Shown: positions 42,291 to 51,001, counted from the stretch's first letter. The stretch is DNA of 52,128 nucleotides from Chloroflexota bacterium (GCA_005880315.1 VBHB01000101.1:1-52128), one strand, 5' to 3'. Made by a program: numbers and translations. The notes: generated by a model not told the origin, from the letters alone.

Positions 42291-44066
42291 GTGCCGATCC
42301 TACTCGCGGTCATGCCGTTGGCGATCGAGGTCGCGTTCGTCCTCCTCTCGGTCGCCACAGTGGCCGACTGGCTGACTCATCGCGAGCGCCGGCGCGCCTA
42401 CCTTGCCCTGGCCTTCGGGTCCATCACCTTACTGGTTCTCCTGGCCCCGAGCCTCTCTCAGCCGGGGTCCTACGGACGGCTGCTGACTGGTGCCGGCATC
42501 CTGCTGTTCCTCTTCTCGGGCTGGGCCCTCCTGATGTTCCGGGACTCGTTCATCCCCCTCGGTCGGGGCACCAAGCGCTTTGTCGCCGCCGTGATCGTCC
42601 TGGTCGCTGCCCTGGCCGTGGTCGTCCAGCTGCCCACGGACACGGGACTCCCACATGCCCCCTTGCAGACGTTCGCCCTGTCCGCCCTGCTCACCACCTG
42701 GGGTATCTGCGTGGGGGAGCCTATCGTCACGTTCTGGCTGGCATCGCGTGGCCGTCCCGCGGTCGAGGGCGCCCGGCTGCGGGCCCTCAGCCTCGGCTAT
42801 GCGGGGCTGGTCGCAGTGATCATGTTCGGGACGCTGGGCGGCTCATTTGTTCGCAATCAGGCCGTGGAGGTCACGCTCGACCTCGTGGCTCTCGCCATCG
42901 TGCCCATGCTCTTCTTCAGCTTCTATCCGCCGACCTGGTTGCGAAGGATGTGGAGCCAGCCCGAAGAGGAGGAGCTGCGCCAGGGGCTGCACAGCCTGCT
43001 GACGTTCAGCCCGGACCGCTTGACTCAGGCTCGAAAGGCGCTGGAGTGGGCGACCCGGCTGGTCGGGGGCGCCGGCGCCGTCATCATCGATTCCGACGCG
43101 ACGATCCTGGCCTCCCAGGCCCTGAGCGTGGACGAGGCTCTAGAAATCGCCGCCGCTGCCAAGGCCAGCTCGGAGGCAGGTGTAGTGCGATCTCCCCGCC
43201 ACGGGAAGACCACGCTCGTCATCCCGCTCGACTTCCAGAAAGGCGTGGGCGCGATGGTCATCGTTGCCGGCCCGTTCACCCCGCTTTTCGGTGACGACGA
43301 GGTGACGCGTTTGCGCCAGTACGCAAGCAGCATCACGGCCGGGCTCGATCGCGTCGCGTTGACCGCTCGCCTCAACGACCTCGAAAAGGCGAAGACAGAA
43401 TTCATGAACATCGCATCCCACGAGCTGCGAGGTCCGATGACGGTCATCAAGGGCTACCTGACGATGCTCGAAGGCGGGTCTCTCGGCGTACTCGCACCGA
43501 AGGCGATGTCGGTGATGCCGCTGCTCATCGCCAAGGCGGACGAGGTCAACGCGATGATCGAGCAGATGCTGGAGGCCGCACGCCTCGAGGAGGGCCACCT
43601 CGACCTTCGCAAGGAGACCGGCGACATCGTCGAGCTGACAGAGCTGGCCATCGACAGCATGCGGCCCATGCTCGCGGACCGCCAGCTCGACGTCGACATG
43701 CCCGCCACTCCGGTGCTTGCAGATGTCGACACGGAGCGTTTCCAGATCGTGGTCAGGAATCTGATCAGCAACGCCATGAAGTACTCACCCGAAGAGGCGC
43801 TGATCAAGGTGGTGGTCAATCGCAACGGCGAGACCGCGCGGGTCATCGTGATCGACCGCGGCGTCGGGATCGCGCCCGAGGACCAGACGAAACTGTTCAC
43901 ACGGTTCGGTCGAATCGAGCATGAATCCACGATGCACGTGGCCGGGACCGGGCTGGGGCTGTGGCTTTCCCGCGAGATCGCACGCATGCACGACGGCGAC
44001 ATCACGTTCGAATCGGTCGAAGGCAGCGGCAGCACGTTCACCTTCGTGGTCCCGATAATCCCCTAA
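42291..44066 (+). CDS. Membrane sensor histidine kinase
   Basis: A 591-residue two-component kinase. Residues 1-225 hold about seven or eight spans, a multi-span sensor with no named domain. A GAF-like region follows (about 235-350; AVIIDSDATILASQ and TTLVIPLDFQKGVGAMVI). The dimer/phosphoacceptor helix has SHELRGPMTV with His377. The catalytic domain shows NLISNAMKYSPEEA, then DRGVGIAPED, and GTGLGLWLSREI. No response regulator gene is adjacent, so the partner is elsewhere. GTG 42291 follows 51 bases of divergent spacer. The stop TAA shares its last A with the next gene's presumed start. Confidence 0.92.
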   Translation: MPILLAVMPLAIEVAFVLLSVATVADWLTHRERRRAYLALAFGSITLLVLLAPSLSQPGSYGRLLTGAGILLFLFSGWALLMFRDSFIPLGRGTKRFVAAVIVLVAALAVVVQLPTDTGLPHAPLQTFALSALLTTWGICVGEPIVTFWLASRGRPAVEGARLRALSLGYAGLVAVIMFGTLGGSFVRNQAVEVTLDLVALAIVPMLFFSFYPPTWLRRMWSQPEEEELRQGLHSLLTFSPDRLTQARKALEWATRLVGGAGAVIIDSDATILASQALSVDEALEIAAAAKASSEAGVVRSPRHGKTTLVIPLDFQKGVGAMVIVAGPFTPLFGDDEVTRLRQYASSITAGLDRVALTARLNDLEKAKTEFMNIASHELRGPMTVIKGYLTMLEGGSLGVLAPKAMSVMPLLIAKADEVNAMIEQMLEAARLEEGHLDLRKETGDIVELTELAIDSMRPMLADRQLDVDMPATPVLADVDTERFQIVVRNLISNAMKYSPEEALIKVVVNRNGETARVIVIDRGVGIAPEDQTKLFTRFGRIEHESTMHVAGTGLGLWLSREIARMHDGDITFESVEGSGSTFTFVVPIIP

Positions 44067-44962
44067 TCAATCCTCTGCTCCACACGCGATTCCAACCACG
44101 AAAGCCCCTCGATCTAGCGCTGACCATCGCCCCCCTCGGCGCCGGCGTTTCGCTGCGCGTGCGCGACGGCGTGGTATGGCGCGCGACTCTCACGCCCGAA
44201 GGACCCGCCACCCTGCGTCTGGTGCATGACGACGGTGAGGTCGATGTTCAGGCGTGGGGGCCCGGTGCCGCCTGGGCCGCGGCGGGCGCCGGGCCGCTTT
44301 GCGGTGAAGAGGACGACGACTCCGGGTTTTGCCCCCTCCATCCGCTGATCGCGGAGTCGCACCGCCGCCACCCGGGCCTACGCCTTCCCAAGACCCGCGC
44401 GGTGTTCGAGGCGCTCGTGCCAGTGGTTCTAGGGCAGAAGGTGACCAGCGTGGAGGCCCACCGGTCCTACCGGGCCATGGTGGAGGCCCTCGGCGAGCCG
44501 GCACCCGGTCCCTCTGGCCTGACGGTCCCGCCCTCGGCGGCGGTCCTGGCGCGAACGCCGTACTGGACGTTCCACCGCTTCGGAATCGAGCGGCGCCGCG
44601 CCGAGGTGATCATCCGGGCGGCACGCAGCGCGACTCGCCTGGAGGAGACCGTCGGTATGGACCTACCAAGCGCTCGCCGGCGCCTCGAGGCGTTTCCAGG
44701 CGTTGGGCCATGGACTGCCGCCAAGGTCGCCCTGGTCGCGTTGGGCGACCCGGATGCGGTCCAGGTCGGCGACTACCATCTGCCGCACATCGTCGCCTAC
44801 GCGCTCGAAGGCAAGCCAAGGTCCACCGACGAGCGAATGCTCGAGCTCCTCGAGCCGTACCGAGGCCATCGCGCGCGCGCCGTGAGGCTCATCGGATTGA
44901 CCGGCATCGGAGCTCCGCGGTTCGGACCGAAGATGCCGCTTCGCAACATAGCGCGGAGCTAA
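44066..44962 (+). CDS. AlkA-like DNA-3-methyladenine glycosylase
   Basis: HhH-GPD DNA glycosylase that removes alkylated purines. The helix-hairpin-helix AFPGVGPWTAAKVALVALGD is followed by the catalytic Asp in VGDYHLPH (about residue 236). The upstream fold has LVPVVLGQKVTSVEAHRSYR. The N-terminal strand PLDLALTIAPLGAGVSLRVR belongs to the family, so the start must lie before 44106. No ATG, GTG or TTG is available there. ATC 44066 overlaps the kinase stop exactly where a TAATG junction would be expected; CTG 44075 is another option. GTG 44159 would remove the first strands. The coordinates use ATC 44066. The 3' end faces the M3 peptidase gene. Confidence 0.8.
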   Translation: MNPLLHTRFQPRKPLDLALTIAPLGAGVSLRVRDGVVWRATLTPEGPATLRLVHDDGEVDVQAWGPGAAWAAAGAGPLCGEEDDDSGFCPLHPLIAESHRRHPGLRLPKTRAVFEALVPVVLGQKVTSVEAHRSYRAMVEALGEPAPGPSGLTVPPSAAVLARTPYWTFHRFGIERRRAEVIIRAARSATRLEETVGMDLPSARRRLEAFPGVGPWTAAKVALVALGDPDAVQVGDYHLPHIVAYALEGKPRSTDERMLELLEPYRGHRARAVRLIGLTGIGAPRFGPKMPLRNIARS

Positions 44963-44965
44963 AAG

Positions 44966-46666
44966 CTAGTTGAGCTTGTCGATCTCCTCCTCGACCAGGC
45001 TGACCAGCTCGCGCATGCCCTCGCCGTCGAAGATCAAGCGCGCGCCGGCCGCCTTGAACAGCTCCGGCAGCGGCTTGGTCGCGCCGAGGGCGAGTGCTTC
45101 GCGATACAGGCGCACGGCCTCTTTCGGGTCGCGCAAGCTGTTCCGCCAGACCTGAAGTGCGCCGAGCTGCGCGATGCCGTACTCGATGTAATAGAACGGG
45201 CTGCCGAAAAAGTGGGGCTGCTGGTACCAGCGAGCGATGCGCTCGTTCTCCAGCCCCGTCCAGTCGATCGAGTCGCCTTCGAACCGGCGCCGCAGATCGA
45301 GCCACTTGCGATCGCGCGCGACATCGTCGCGTCCGGCTTCGTCGAGGTAGATCCAGTGCTGAAACGCGTCGACCGACGCGCAGTGCGGAAAGAAAAGGAT
45401 GATGCCTTCCAGGAAGTCCGCCCGCGAGCGCCTCGCCTCGTCATCGTCGTAGTAGCCGCCGCTCTCCTTGCCGATGAAAGGTGACGCGAGAAGCTCCATC
45501 GACATAGAGGCCACCTCGGCCATCTCGGAGCCCGGGTGGCGCTGGAAAAGCAGGGGCAGTTTCGAGGCCTCGACGCTGTGGAACGCGTGGCCCGACTCGT
45601 GCAGCAGCGTGCGCAGGTCGCCGTCCACTCCCACTGCGTTCATGAAAATCAACGGCATCTTCCGGAAGTTCAGGGTCTGGCAGTAACCGCCGGGCGCTTT
45701 TCCCTTGCGGTTGTCGAGGTCGAGCAGGTTGCTGCCGGCCATGGTCTCGAAGTAGCCGCGGAACTCCGGATCGACGTGACCGAAGACCGAGCCGGCGCGA
45801 TCGATGAGCCCTCGGATGTCGTCGAATGGCTTGAGCGGAGGGCGGCCCTCGGGATCGACGGCCGTGTCCCAGGGTCGGAGCTTGTCGACCCCCATCAGCC
45901 GCCGGCGCCGCTCGTGGATTCGCTGAACCGCCGGCAGCACAGCTTCCTCGACCGCAACGTGAAAACGCATGCAGTCCTCAGGCGTGTAGTCGAAGCGATT
46001 CTTTTCGCGATGTGCGAAATCGCGAAAGTTGGCGAAGCCGGCGTTCCTGGCGACTTTCTGCCGCAGGTCGTACATGCGGTCGAAGAGGCCCGCCAGCACG
46101 TCGCGCTGTTCGAGGTATGGCTTGGCGCGCTGCTTGAACGCGCGCTCGCGCACCTCGCGGTCGTTGGATTGCAGAAAAGGCAGGAGCTGCGCGGGTGTCT
46201 TCTCGTCGCCGTCCCATCGAACGGTCATGGCGCCGTTGACCTTGGACCATTGGGTGCCGAGCTCTGAAAGCTCAGCGAAAAGCGGTACGTTCGCCGCGTC
46301 GAAGAGCTCCATCTGGTTGCGGAACCGCTCGATCGTCGTCTCCAGGCCAGGACGGACATAGCCGAGCTCGACGAGCTTTTTCTGCAGCCGCACCCGCTGC
46401 TCCTGCGCCTTCGGCGAGATCTGGGTTCCAAACCTGAGCTGGGCCGCTTCCTTCTCGGGGTTGGCGGTATCGCACGAGTAGGCAAAGCTGGCCAGTGCAT
46501 AAGCTTCCGAAAGGAGCGCCTCGAATCGAGACCACTCGGCGAGCCATTCCTCGACGTTGGCGGTGTCGAGCGGGCGCGATCCCAGCTCCTCGTAGTACGG
46601 GAGCACGTCGCGCCACGTCGCGTCCTTGAACGCGTCAGGCGACTCCGGGAGCACCGTCGCAGCCAT
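44966..46666 (-). CDS. M3-family oligoendopeptidase (PepF-like)
   Basis: A 566-residue zinc metallopeptidase of family M3 that cleaves short peptides in the cytoplasm. The zinc site HESGH has His356, Glu357 and His360, and Glu384 in AEVASMSMELL is the likely third ligand. The N-terminal PepF-like helical domain contains DVLPYYEELGSRPLDTANVE. The length is normal for the family. The C-terminal HFFGSPFYYIEYGIAQLGAL is the conserved substrate-tyrosine segment. It is convergent with the glycosylase and divergent from the APH-family gene across an inverted repeat. Confidence 0.92.
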   Translation of the reverse strand: MAATVLPESPDAFKDATWRDVLPYYEELGSRPLDTANVEEWLAEWSRFEALLSEAYALASFAYSCDTANPEKEAAQLRFGTQISPKAQEQRVRLQKKLVELGYVRPGLETTIERFRNQMELFDAANVPLFAELSELGTQWSKVNGAMTVRWDGDEKTPAQLLPFLQSNDREVRERAFKQRAKPYLEQRDVLAGLFDRMYDLRQKVARNAGFANFRDFAHREKNRFDYTPEDCMRFHVAVEEAVLPAVQRIHERRRRLMGVDKLRPWDTAVDPEGRPPLKPFDDIRGLIDRAGSVFGHVDPEFRGYFETMAGSNLLDLDNRKGKAPGGYCQTLNFRKMPLIFMNAVGVDGDLRTLLHESGHAFHSVEASKLPLLFQRHPGSEMAEVASMSMELLASPFIGKESGGYYDDDEARRSRADFLEGIILFFPHCASVDAFQHWIYLDEAGRDDVARDRKWLDLRRRFEGDSIDWTGLENERIARWYQQPHFFGSPFYYIEYGIAQLGALQVWRNSLRDPKEAVRLYREALALGATKPLPELFKAAGARLIFDGEGMRELVSLVEEEIDKLN

Positions 46667-46684
46667 ACCACACCCTTGGCCCCA

Positions 46685-46712
46685 CGAACTCAGAGGTTTC
46701 GCCGTGAGTTCG
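46685..46712. repeat. Inverted repeat between M3 and APH genes
   Basis: CGAACTCA (46685-46692) and TGAGTTCG (46705-46712) are perfect inverted copies around a 12-base spacer. After one mismatch they extend by two more C/G pairs. The element sits in the 120-base divergent gap, close to the peptidase start. There is no T-run, so an operator or mRNA leader hairpin is more likely than a terminator. Confidence 0.4.
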
Positions 46713-46786
46713 CGGGGAACCCTAAGCCGTTACCGTTACGCGTTCGCTTGCTTACACGCGAGCGCCACACTCATCGTACAGAGGCC

Positions 46787-47446
46787 ATGCAGACCAAAAC
46801 CTCATCCGTGATGCGGCTCCCCGTCGCCGTGCGCGCCGCTGCCCTCGCGGCGGTGGGCGGCACCCGACTTCAGAAGGAGTTTGCGTGGATGAGCTGGGCG
46901 GGCACCGTCTGGCGCCTCGAGGGGCAGTCAGGTGCCGTCTACGTCAAGCGCGCCAGTCACCTCGCGGGCGAGCTCGACCGCACGAAATGGCTCGCCGGAC
47001 GCCTCCCGGTGCCCGAGGTTCTCGGCTTGTTCAAGGCGTTCGGGGACGACTGGCTGCTCACTCGCGCGGTGCCCGGGGTGCCGCTTTCTGACCGATCCCT
47101 AGGCTGGGAACCGGTTCAGGTTGCACGCAGGCTGGGCGAGATCCTGCACGAGATCCATGCGGTGAATGCCGCCGGTTGTCCGTTTGGCGAGCCGGGCATC
47201 GGTCATGTGCTCATCCATGGCGACTACTGCCTGCCCAACGTGCTGGTCGTCGACGGGCGGCTCAGCGGTCTCATCGACGTGGGCGGGGCCGGCCTGGGCG
47301 ATCCGCAGGACGACCTCGCCGCCGGGGTGTGGACCTTGCAGTACAACTACGGCGCGGGCTTGGCTCGCGAGTTCCTGGACGCTTACGGCTGGCCGCCGAT
47401 GAGCGACAAGGCGATCGAACGCCTGAGACGGCGCTACTCGCGTTAG
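46787..47446 (+). CDS. APH-family phosphotransferase
   Basis: A 219-residue kinase of the aminoglycoside/choline phosphotransferase family. The catalytic loop HGDYCLPN has His144, Asp146 and Asn151, and the metal-binding motif IDVGGAGLGDPQDDLA follows at about 160. The N-terminal lobe starts FAWMSWAGTVWRLEGQSGAV with the usual Lys in VYVKRASH. It is shorter than typical APH(3') enzymes (about 260), so antibiotic resistance cannot be assumed. Small-molecule or protein substrates occur in this family. ATG 46787 has AGAGG four bases upstream. It ends overlapping the convergent AlkA-like gene by 4 bases. Confidence 0.85.
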   Translation: MQTKTSSVMRLPVAVRAAALAAVGGTRLQKEFAWMSWAGTVWRLEGQSGAVYVKRASHLAGELDRTKWLAGRLPVPEVLGLFKAFGDDWLLTRAVPGVPLSDRSLGWEPVQVARRLGEILHEIHAVNAAGCPFGEPGIGHVLIHGDYCLPNVLVVDGRLSGLIDVGGAGLGDPQDDLAAGVWTLQYNYGAGLAREFLDAYGWPPMSDKAIERLRRRYSR

Positions 47447-48141
47447 CTGCGTCGGCTGTTCCGCACTTTTGGCGCCAAACGAGCGCCTCGCGGCCGCGAA
47501 TTCGGCACTTTTGGGCTCAGACGTGCGGAATCCGCGCTCACCGGCAGCACGGTGTCGACCGCGCGCCAGCAGTACCACGCGGCGATGGATCGATACGGCC
47601 GGAAGCGCTCGCCTTCCGCCTGCAGCGCGCGTGGGGTGATGGGCTCTTTCAGGCGGTGTGTGGTCGACCAGCCCTTGCGCACCCCGAAGTCGTCCACCGG
47701 CCAGACGTCAAGGCGGCGCAGCTGAAACAGCAGAAACATCTCCGCAGTCCAGCGCCCGATGCCGCGGACCTGGACCAGGCGCGCCACCAGCTCGTCATCC
47801 GAGAGCGATTCCACGTCCCCCAGCGGCACGGTGCCGTCTCCCACCTTCGCGGCGAGGTCGTTGATCGCGGCCGCTTTGGCGCCGCTCACCCCGGCGGAAC
47901 GCATCGCGCCGTCCTCGAGAGCAAGGACCGCGGCGGGGGAGAGGCCGCCGGCGAACAGCTTGAGGAAGCGGCCGTGAATCGCGGTGGCCGCGGCGCCGGC
48001 CAGCTGCTGGTACATGATCGAGCGGACCAGGGCGGCAAAGGGATCGTCGGATGGATCCCGAAGCTTGATCGAACCGACCGACTTGATCAGCTTTGCCATC
48101 GCGGGGTCGCGCTTGGCTATCAGCCTGGTGCCACGCGCCAA
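47443..48141 (-). CDS. AlkA-like DNA glycosylase with repeated C-terminal tail
   Basis: A second HhH-GPD alkylpurine glycosylase, 232 residues. Family motifs are LVRSIMYQQLAGAAATAIHG, QVRGIGRWTAEMFLLFQL, and the catalytic Asp in WPVDDFGVRKG. After WRAVDTVLP the protein gains an unusual tail in which PKVPNSR and PKVRNSR repeat 14 residues apart, encoded by the repeat at 47459-47530. TTG 48141 is used as the start. The frame is open further, and a CTG overlaps the korB stop as CTGA (near 48180). Members normally begin slightly before LIAKRDP, so either start is possible. It follows korB with little spacing and is likely co-transcribed. Confidence 0.83.
   Translation of the reverse strand: MARGTRLIAKRDPAMAKLIKSVGSIKLRDPSDDPFAALVRSIMYQQLAGAAATAIHGRFLKLFAGGLSPAAVLALEDGAMRSAGVSGAKAAAINDLAAKVGDGTVPLGDVESLSDDELVARLVQVRGIGRWTAEMFLLFQLRRLDVWPVDDFGVRKGWSTTHRLKEPITPRALQAEGERFRPYRSIAAWYCWRAVDTVLPVSADSARLSPKVPNSRPRGARLAPKVRNSRRS
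47459..47530. repeat. Short repeat cluster in the glycosylase tail
   Basis: TTCCGCACTTTTGG (47459-47472) recurs as TTCGGCACTTTTGG (47501-47514), 42 bases on, with one mismatch. GTGCGGAA (47523-47530) is an exact inverted copy of the first eight bases. TTTGGCGCCAAA (47468-47479) is a perfect 12-bp palindrome inside copy one. The 42-base spacing is in frame and makes the duplicated peptide tail of the glycosylase. It looks like a small palindromic repeat inserted at a gene end. Confidence 0.5.
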
Positions 48142-48176
48142 CTCAGCCGGGGTTGGCTTCAGGTCGAGGGCTGCGC

Positions 48177-49199
48177 TCAGGCGAACTCCGCCATGAACTG
48201 GTGGAAATCGCCGCGGCTTAGCCGGAGCTCGTCCTCGGTCAAGTCCATCAGCGGGCGATCCGGGAGGTGCTCGCTGGTGGCGAAGTCGGTCATCGACGTG
48301 TCGAGGTAGAGCAGGCCGGTCACGAGGTGCCCGGTGGTCCGACCCTCCTCGAGCACCGTCATCGCCGCACGGCGATCGGTCGGGTCGTGGTCTTCGCCCA
48401 GCTTCTTGAGCAGGATATGCGAACCGTCGTGGAGCTCGACGTCGCGCACGGTGCCCGGCTCATAGTCGACATGCACCTCTTCGAAGAAGGGAATGAACGA
48501 GACGTCGGCGATCGACTCCTCGTGATCCTTGACCCAGCTGTAGCTCTTTGTCGATCCGTCGTGGTCGTTGAATGTCACGCACGGCGAGATGATGTCGAGG
48601 ATCGCGGTGCCCCGGTGGGCGATGGCCGCCTTGATCAGCGGCACCACCTGCTTGCCGTCGCCACTGAACGAGCGCGCCACGAATGAGCAGCCGAGCGTGA
48701 GTGCGACGGCGCAGGGATCGATGGGCTGGAAGGTGTTGACCGCGCCTTTCTTCTGTACCGAGCCAAGGTCGGCGGTGGCCGAGAACTGGCCCTTGGTGAG
48801 GCCGTAGGTGCCGTTGTCTTCGATGATGTAAGTGCAGTCGATGTTGCGTCGGATCATGTGCATGAACTGGCCGAGGCCTATGGACGCCGTGTCGCCGTCG
48901 CCGGAGACGCCCAGCATGATCAGCTGCCGGTTCGCGAGCTGCGCTCCGGTGGTCAGCGCGGGCATGCGGCCGTGCACGCCGTTGAAGCCGTGGGCGGTCT
49001 CGACGAAGTAGGCCGGCGTCTTCGAAGAGCAGCCGATGCCGGACATCTTCGCCAGCCGGTGTGGCTCCACGCCGAGCTCGTATAGGGCCTTGACCATGTG
49101 GTTAGTGATCGAGTTGTGGCCGCAGCCCGCGCACAGGGTGGTCGCAGCCCCCTTGTAAGCGTCGCGGGGCAGGCCGATGTGGTTGATGGTTGCGCTCAT
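48177..49199 (-). CDS. korB: 2-oxoacid:ferredoxin oxidoreductase, beta subunit
   Basis: Thiamine-diphosphate and Fe-S subunit of a 2-oxoglutarate- or pyruvate-type oxidoreductase that makes acyl-CoA and reduced ferredoxin. CAGCGHNSI near residue 23 and SGIGCSSKTP near 53 carry cluster Cys residues. The TPP motif GDGDTASIGLGQFMHMIRRN near 101 ends in EDNGTYGLTKGQ. The later Cys in SPCVTFND near 212 is usual. The 340-residue length fits the KorB type. ATG 49199 overlaps the korA stop as ATGA. No separate delta ferredoxin subunit is seen, so this is the two-subunit form found in many actinobacteria and archaea. Confidence 0.93.
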   Translation of the reverse strand: MSATINHIGLPRDAYKGAATTLCAGCGHNSITNHMVKALYELGVEPHRLAKMSGIGCSSKTPAYFVETAHGFNGVHGRMPALTTGAQLANRQLIMLGVSGDGDTASIGLGQFMHMIRRNIDCTYIIEDNGTYGLTKGQFSATADLGSVQKKGAVNTFQPIDPCAVALTLGCSFVARSFSGDGKQVVPLIKAAIAHRGTAILDIISPCVTFNDHDGSTKSYSWVKDHEESIADVSFIPFFEEVHVDYEPGTVRDVELHDGSHILLKKLGEDHDPTDRRAAMTVLEEGRTTGHLVTGLLYLDTSMTDFATSEHLPDRPLMDLTEDELRLSRGDFHQFMAEFA

Positions 49200-51001
49200 G
49201 CTGGGACGGCCTCCGATTCAAGAATTGGTTCGATGATGGCGTCGGCCGGAATGGGTTGGCCGTCGTAGTGTCTGATCGAGTGCAGGCGGCTCACGAGTGC
49301 CGGCGGCAGCTCGAGGCGGATGAGGTCGAACACCTGGCCGTCACGGTTCTGCTCGACGACATATACGCGGTCATGTCGCGAGACGAACTCGGCGACATCT
49401 GCCGATAGAGGGAGGGCGCGCACGCGCAGGTAGTTCACGGGACGCTTCGCCGCGGCGAGCGCCTGGCGCGCCTCGACCACGGCCGCATGCGTCGACCCGA
49501 ACGCGATGAGGCCGATCCGCGATTCGGCGGACTCGTCGATCACCGGCGCCGGCAGCGCTTTCCGCGCCGTCTCCAGCTTTCGGACGAGGCGGTCCATGTT
49601 GGCCGCGTACGCCTCGGAGCTCTCGGTATAGCGCGCGCGCTCGTCATGGCCCGATCCACGCGTGAAGTAGCCCGCCGCGGGGTGATCGGTACCGGGCAGC
49701 GTGCGGTACGGAACGCCGTCTCCGTCGACGTCCCGATATCTCGCCCACTCGCCCGCGAGCCGCTCGAGGTCGGCTTTGCTCAGGACCTTGCCGCGGTCGA
49801 ACGGCTTGTCCGGGTACTTGAACTCGGGCGTCATCCAGAGATTCATCCCGAGGTCGAGGTCGGACAGCACGAACACCGGGGTCTGGAAGCGATCGGCGTA
49901 GTCGAACGCGTCGCGCGCGAACTCATAGCACTCTTCGACCGTACCCGGAAGTAGAACCAGGTGTTTGGTGTCGCCATGCGAAAGCGTGTACGCGAAGCCG
50001 ACGTCCGCCTGCGACGTACGCGTGGGCAGGCCGGTCGACGGCCCGATGCGCTGGATGTCGAATATCACCACCGGGACCTCCGCGTAGTAGCCGAGGCCGG
50101 CGAACTCGGCCATCAACGAGATGCCGGGTCCTGACGTCGATGTCATCGCGCGTGCACCGGCCCAACCGGCTCCGATCGCCATGCCCACCGCGGCGAGCTC
50201 GTCCTCCGCCTGCACCACGGCGATGCGCCGTTCGCCGGTCTTCGGGTCGACCCGGAACCGTTCGGAGTACGCGATCAGGTTTTCGCACAGCGACGACGAG
50301 GGGGTGATCGGATACCACGCAGCCACGGTCACGCCGCCCATGAGAGCGCCCAGCGCGGCGGCCTGATTGCCCTCGACCAGAACCTTGCCGTCCACCACCC
50401 CGGTCATCGGCTCGAGCCGGTACGAGTCCTTTTTCGAGAAGTTGTCCTGCCAGTAATCGAAGCCGACCTTGATTGCCTCGAGGTTGACGGGAACCGCCTT
50501 TGGCTTGGACAGGAACTGTCGTTTGACCGCGTGGTCGAGCGCTTCCCACGGGATTCCGAGCAGACCGGCGACGACACCTACGTAGATCATGTTCGCCAGC
50601 TGCTTGCGGAGAGTGTCGTTCTGGATCTTGGTCTTGGCGAGCTTGGAGAACGGCACCGGGTAGTAGATGACGTCGGTGCGGGCTTCGGCGGTGGAGAAGA
50701 CCTCCTCGTGCACGACCACCCCGCCGGGGCGCACCGTCTTGAGGTCCTGGTGCCAGGTGGCCACGTTGAAGGCGACCAGGATGTCGACCTGGTCCCGCCG
50801 CGCCATGTGGCCCTGGGGGGTCACCCGGAGCTGATACCACGTGGGCAGGCCCTCGATATTGGACGGGAACACGTTCTTGGGGGCGACCGGGATGCCCATG
50901 TGGAAGATGGCCCGGGTCAAGATCAGGTTCGCCGTCTGGCTCCCTGAGCCATTGACGGTCGCCGCCTGGATGGTGAGGTCGTTGGTGATCTGGTTGGTCA
51001 C
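49196..51001 (-). CDS. korA: 2-oxoacid:acceptor oxidoreductase, fused gamma-alpha subunit
   Basis: A 601-residue subunit with gamma and alpha domains joined. Residues 1-190 are the gamma part (NGSGSQTANLILTRAIFHMG, then NVFPSNIEGLPTWYQLRV). The alpha part starts at LVEGNQAAALGALMGGV near 210 and contains AWYPITPSSSLCENL, where the Thr contacts TPP. QAEDELAAVGMAIGAGWAGA and TSTSGPGISLMAEF follow. The fusion is normal for the KorA type. GTG 51001 is the start and faces the transhydrogenase gene. It makes a heterodimer with korB. 2-Oxoglutarate is the likeliest substrate, but the sequence alone does not exclude another 2-oxoacid. Confidence 0.93.
   Translation of the reverse strand: MTNQITNDLTIQAATVNGSGSQTANLILTRAIFHMGIPVAPKNVFPSNIEGLPTWYQLRVTPQGHMARRDQVDILVAFNVATWHQDLKTVRPGGVVVHEEVFSTAEARTDVIYYPVPFSKLAKTKIQNDTLRKQLANMIYVGVVAGLLGIPWEALDHAVKRQFLSKPKAVPVNLEAIKVGFDYWQDNFSKKDSYRLEPMTGVVDGKVLVEGNQAAALGALMGGVTVAAWYPITPSSSLCENLIAYSERFRVDPKTGERRIAVVQAEDELAAVGMAIGAGWAGARAMTSTSGPGISLMAEFAGLGYYAEVPVVIFDIQRIGPSTGLPTRTSQADVGFAYTLSHGDTKHLVLLPGTVEECYEFARDAFDYADRFQTPVFVLSDLDLGMNLWMTPEFKYPDKPFDRGKVLSKADLERLAGEWARYRDVDGDGVPYRTLPGTDHPAAGYFTRGSGHDERARYTESSEAYAANMDRLVRKLETARKALPAPVIDESAESRIGLIAFGSTHAAVVEARQALAAAKRPVNYLRVRALPLSADVAEFVSRHDRVYVVEQNRDGQVFDLIRLELPPALVSRLHSIRHYDGQPIPADAIIEPILESEAVPA

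Noticed and set aside
43961-44065. Glycosylase start inside the histidine kinase gene
   Set aside because: It would overlap the kinase by about 100 bases and adds an Arg/His-rich stretch that is unlike the family.
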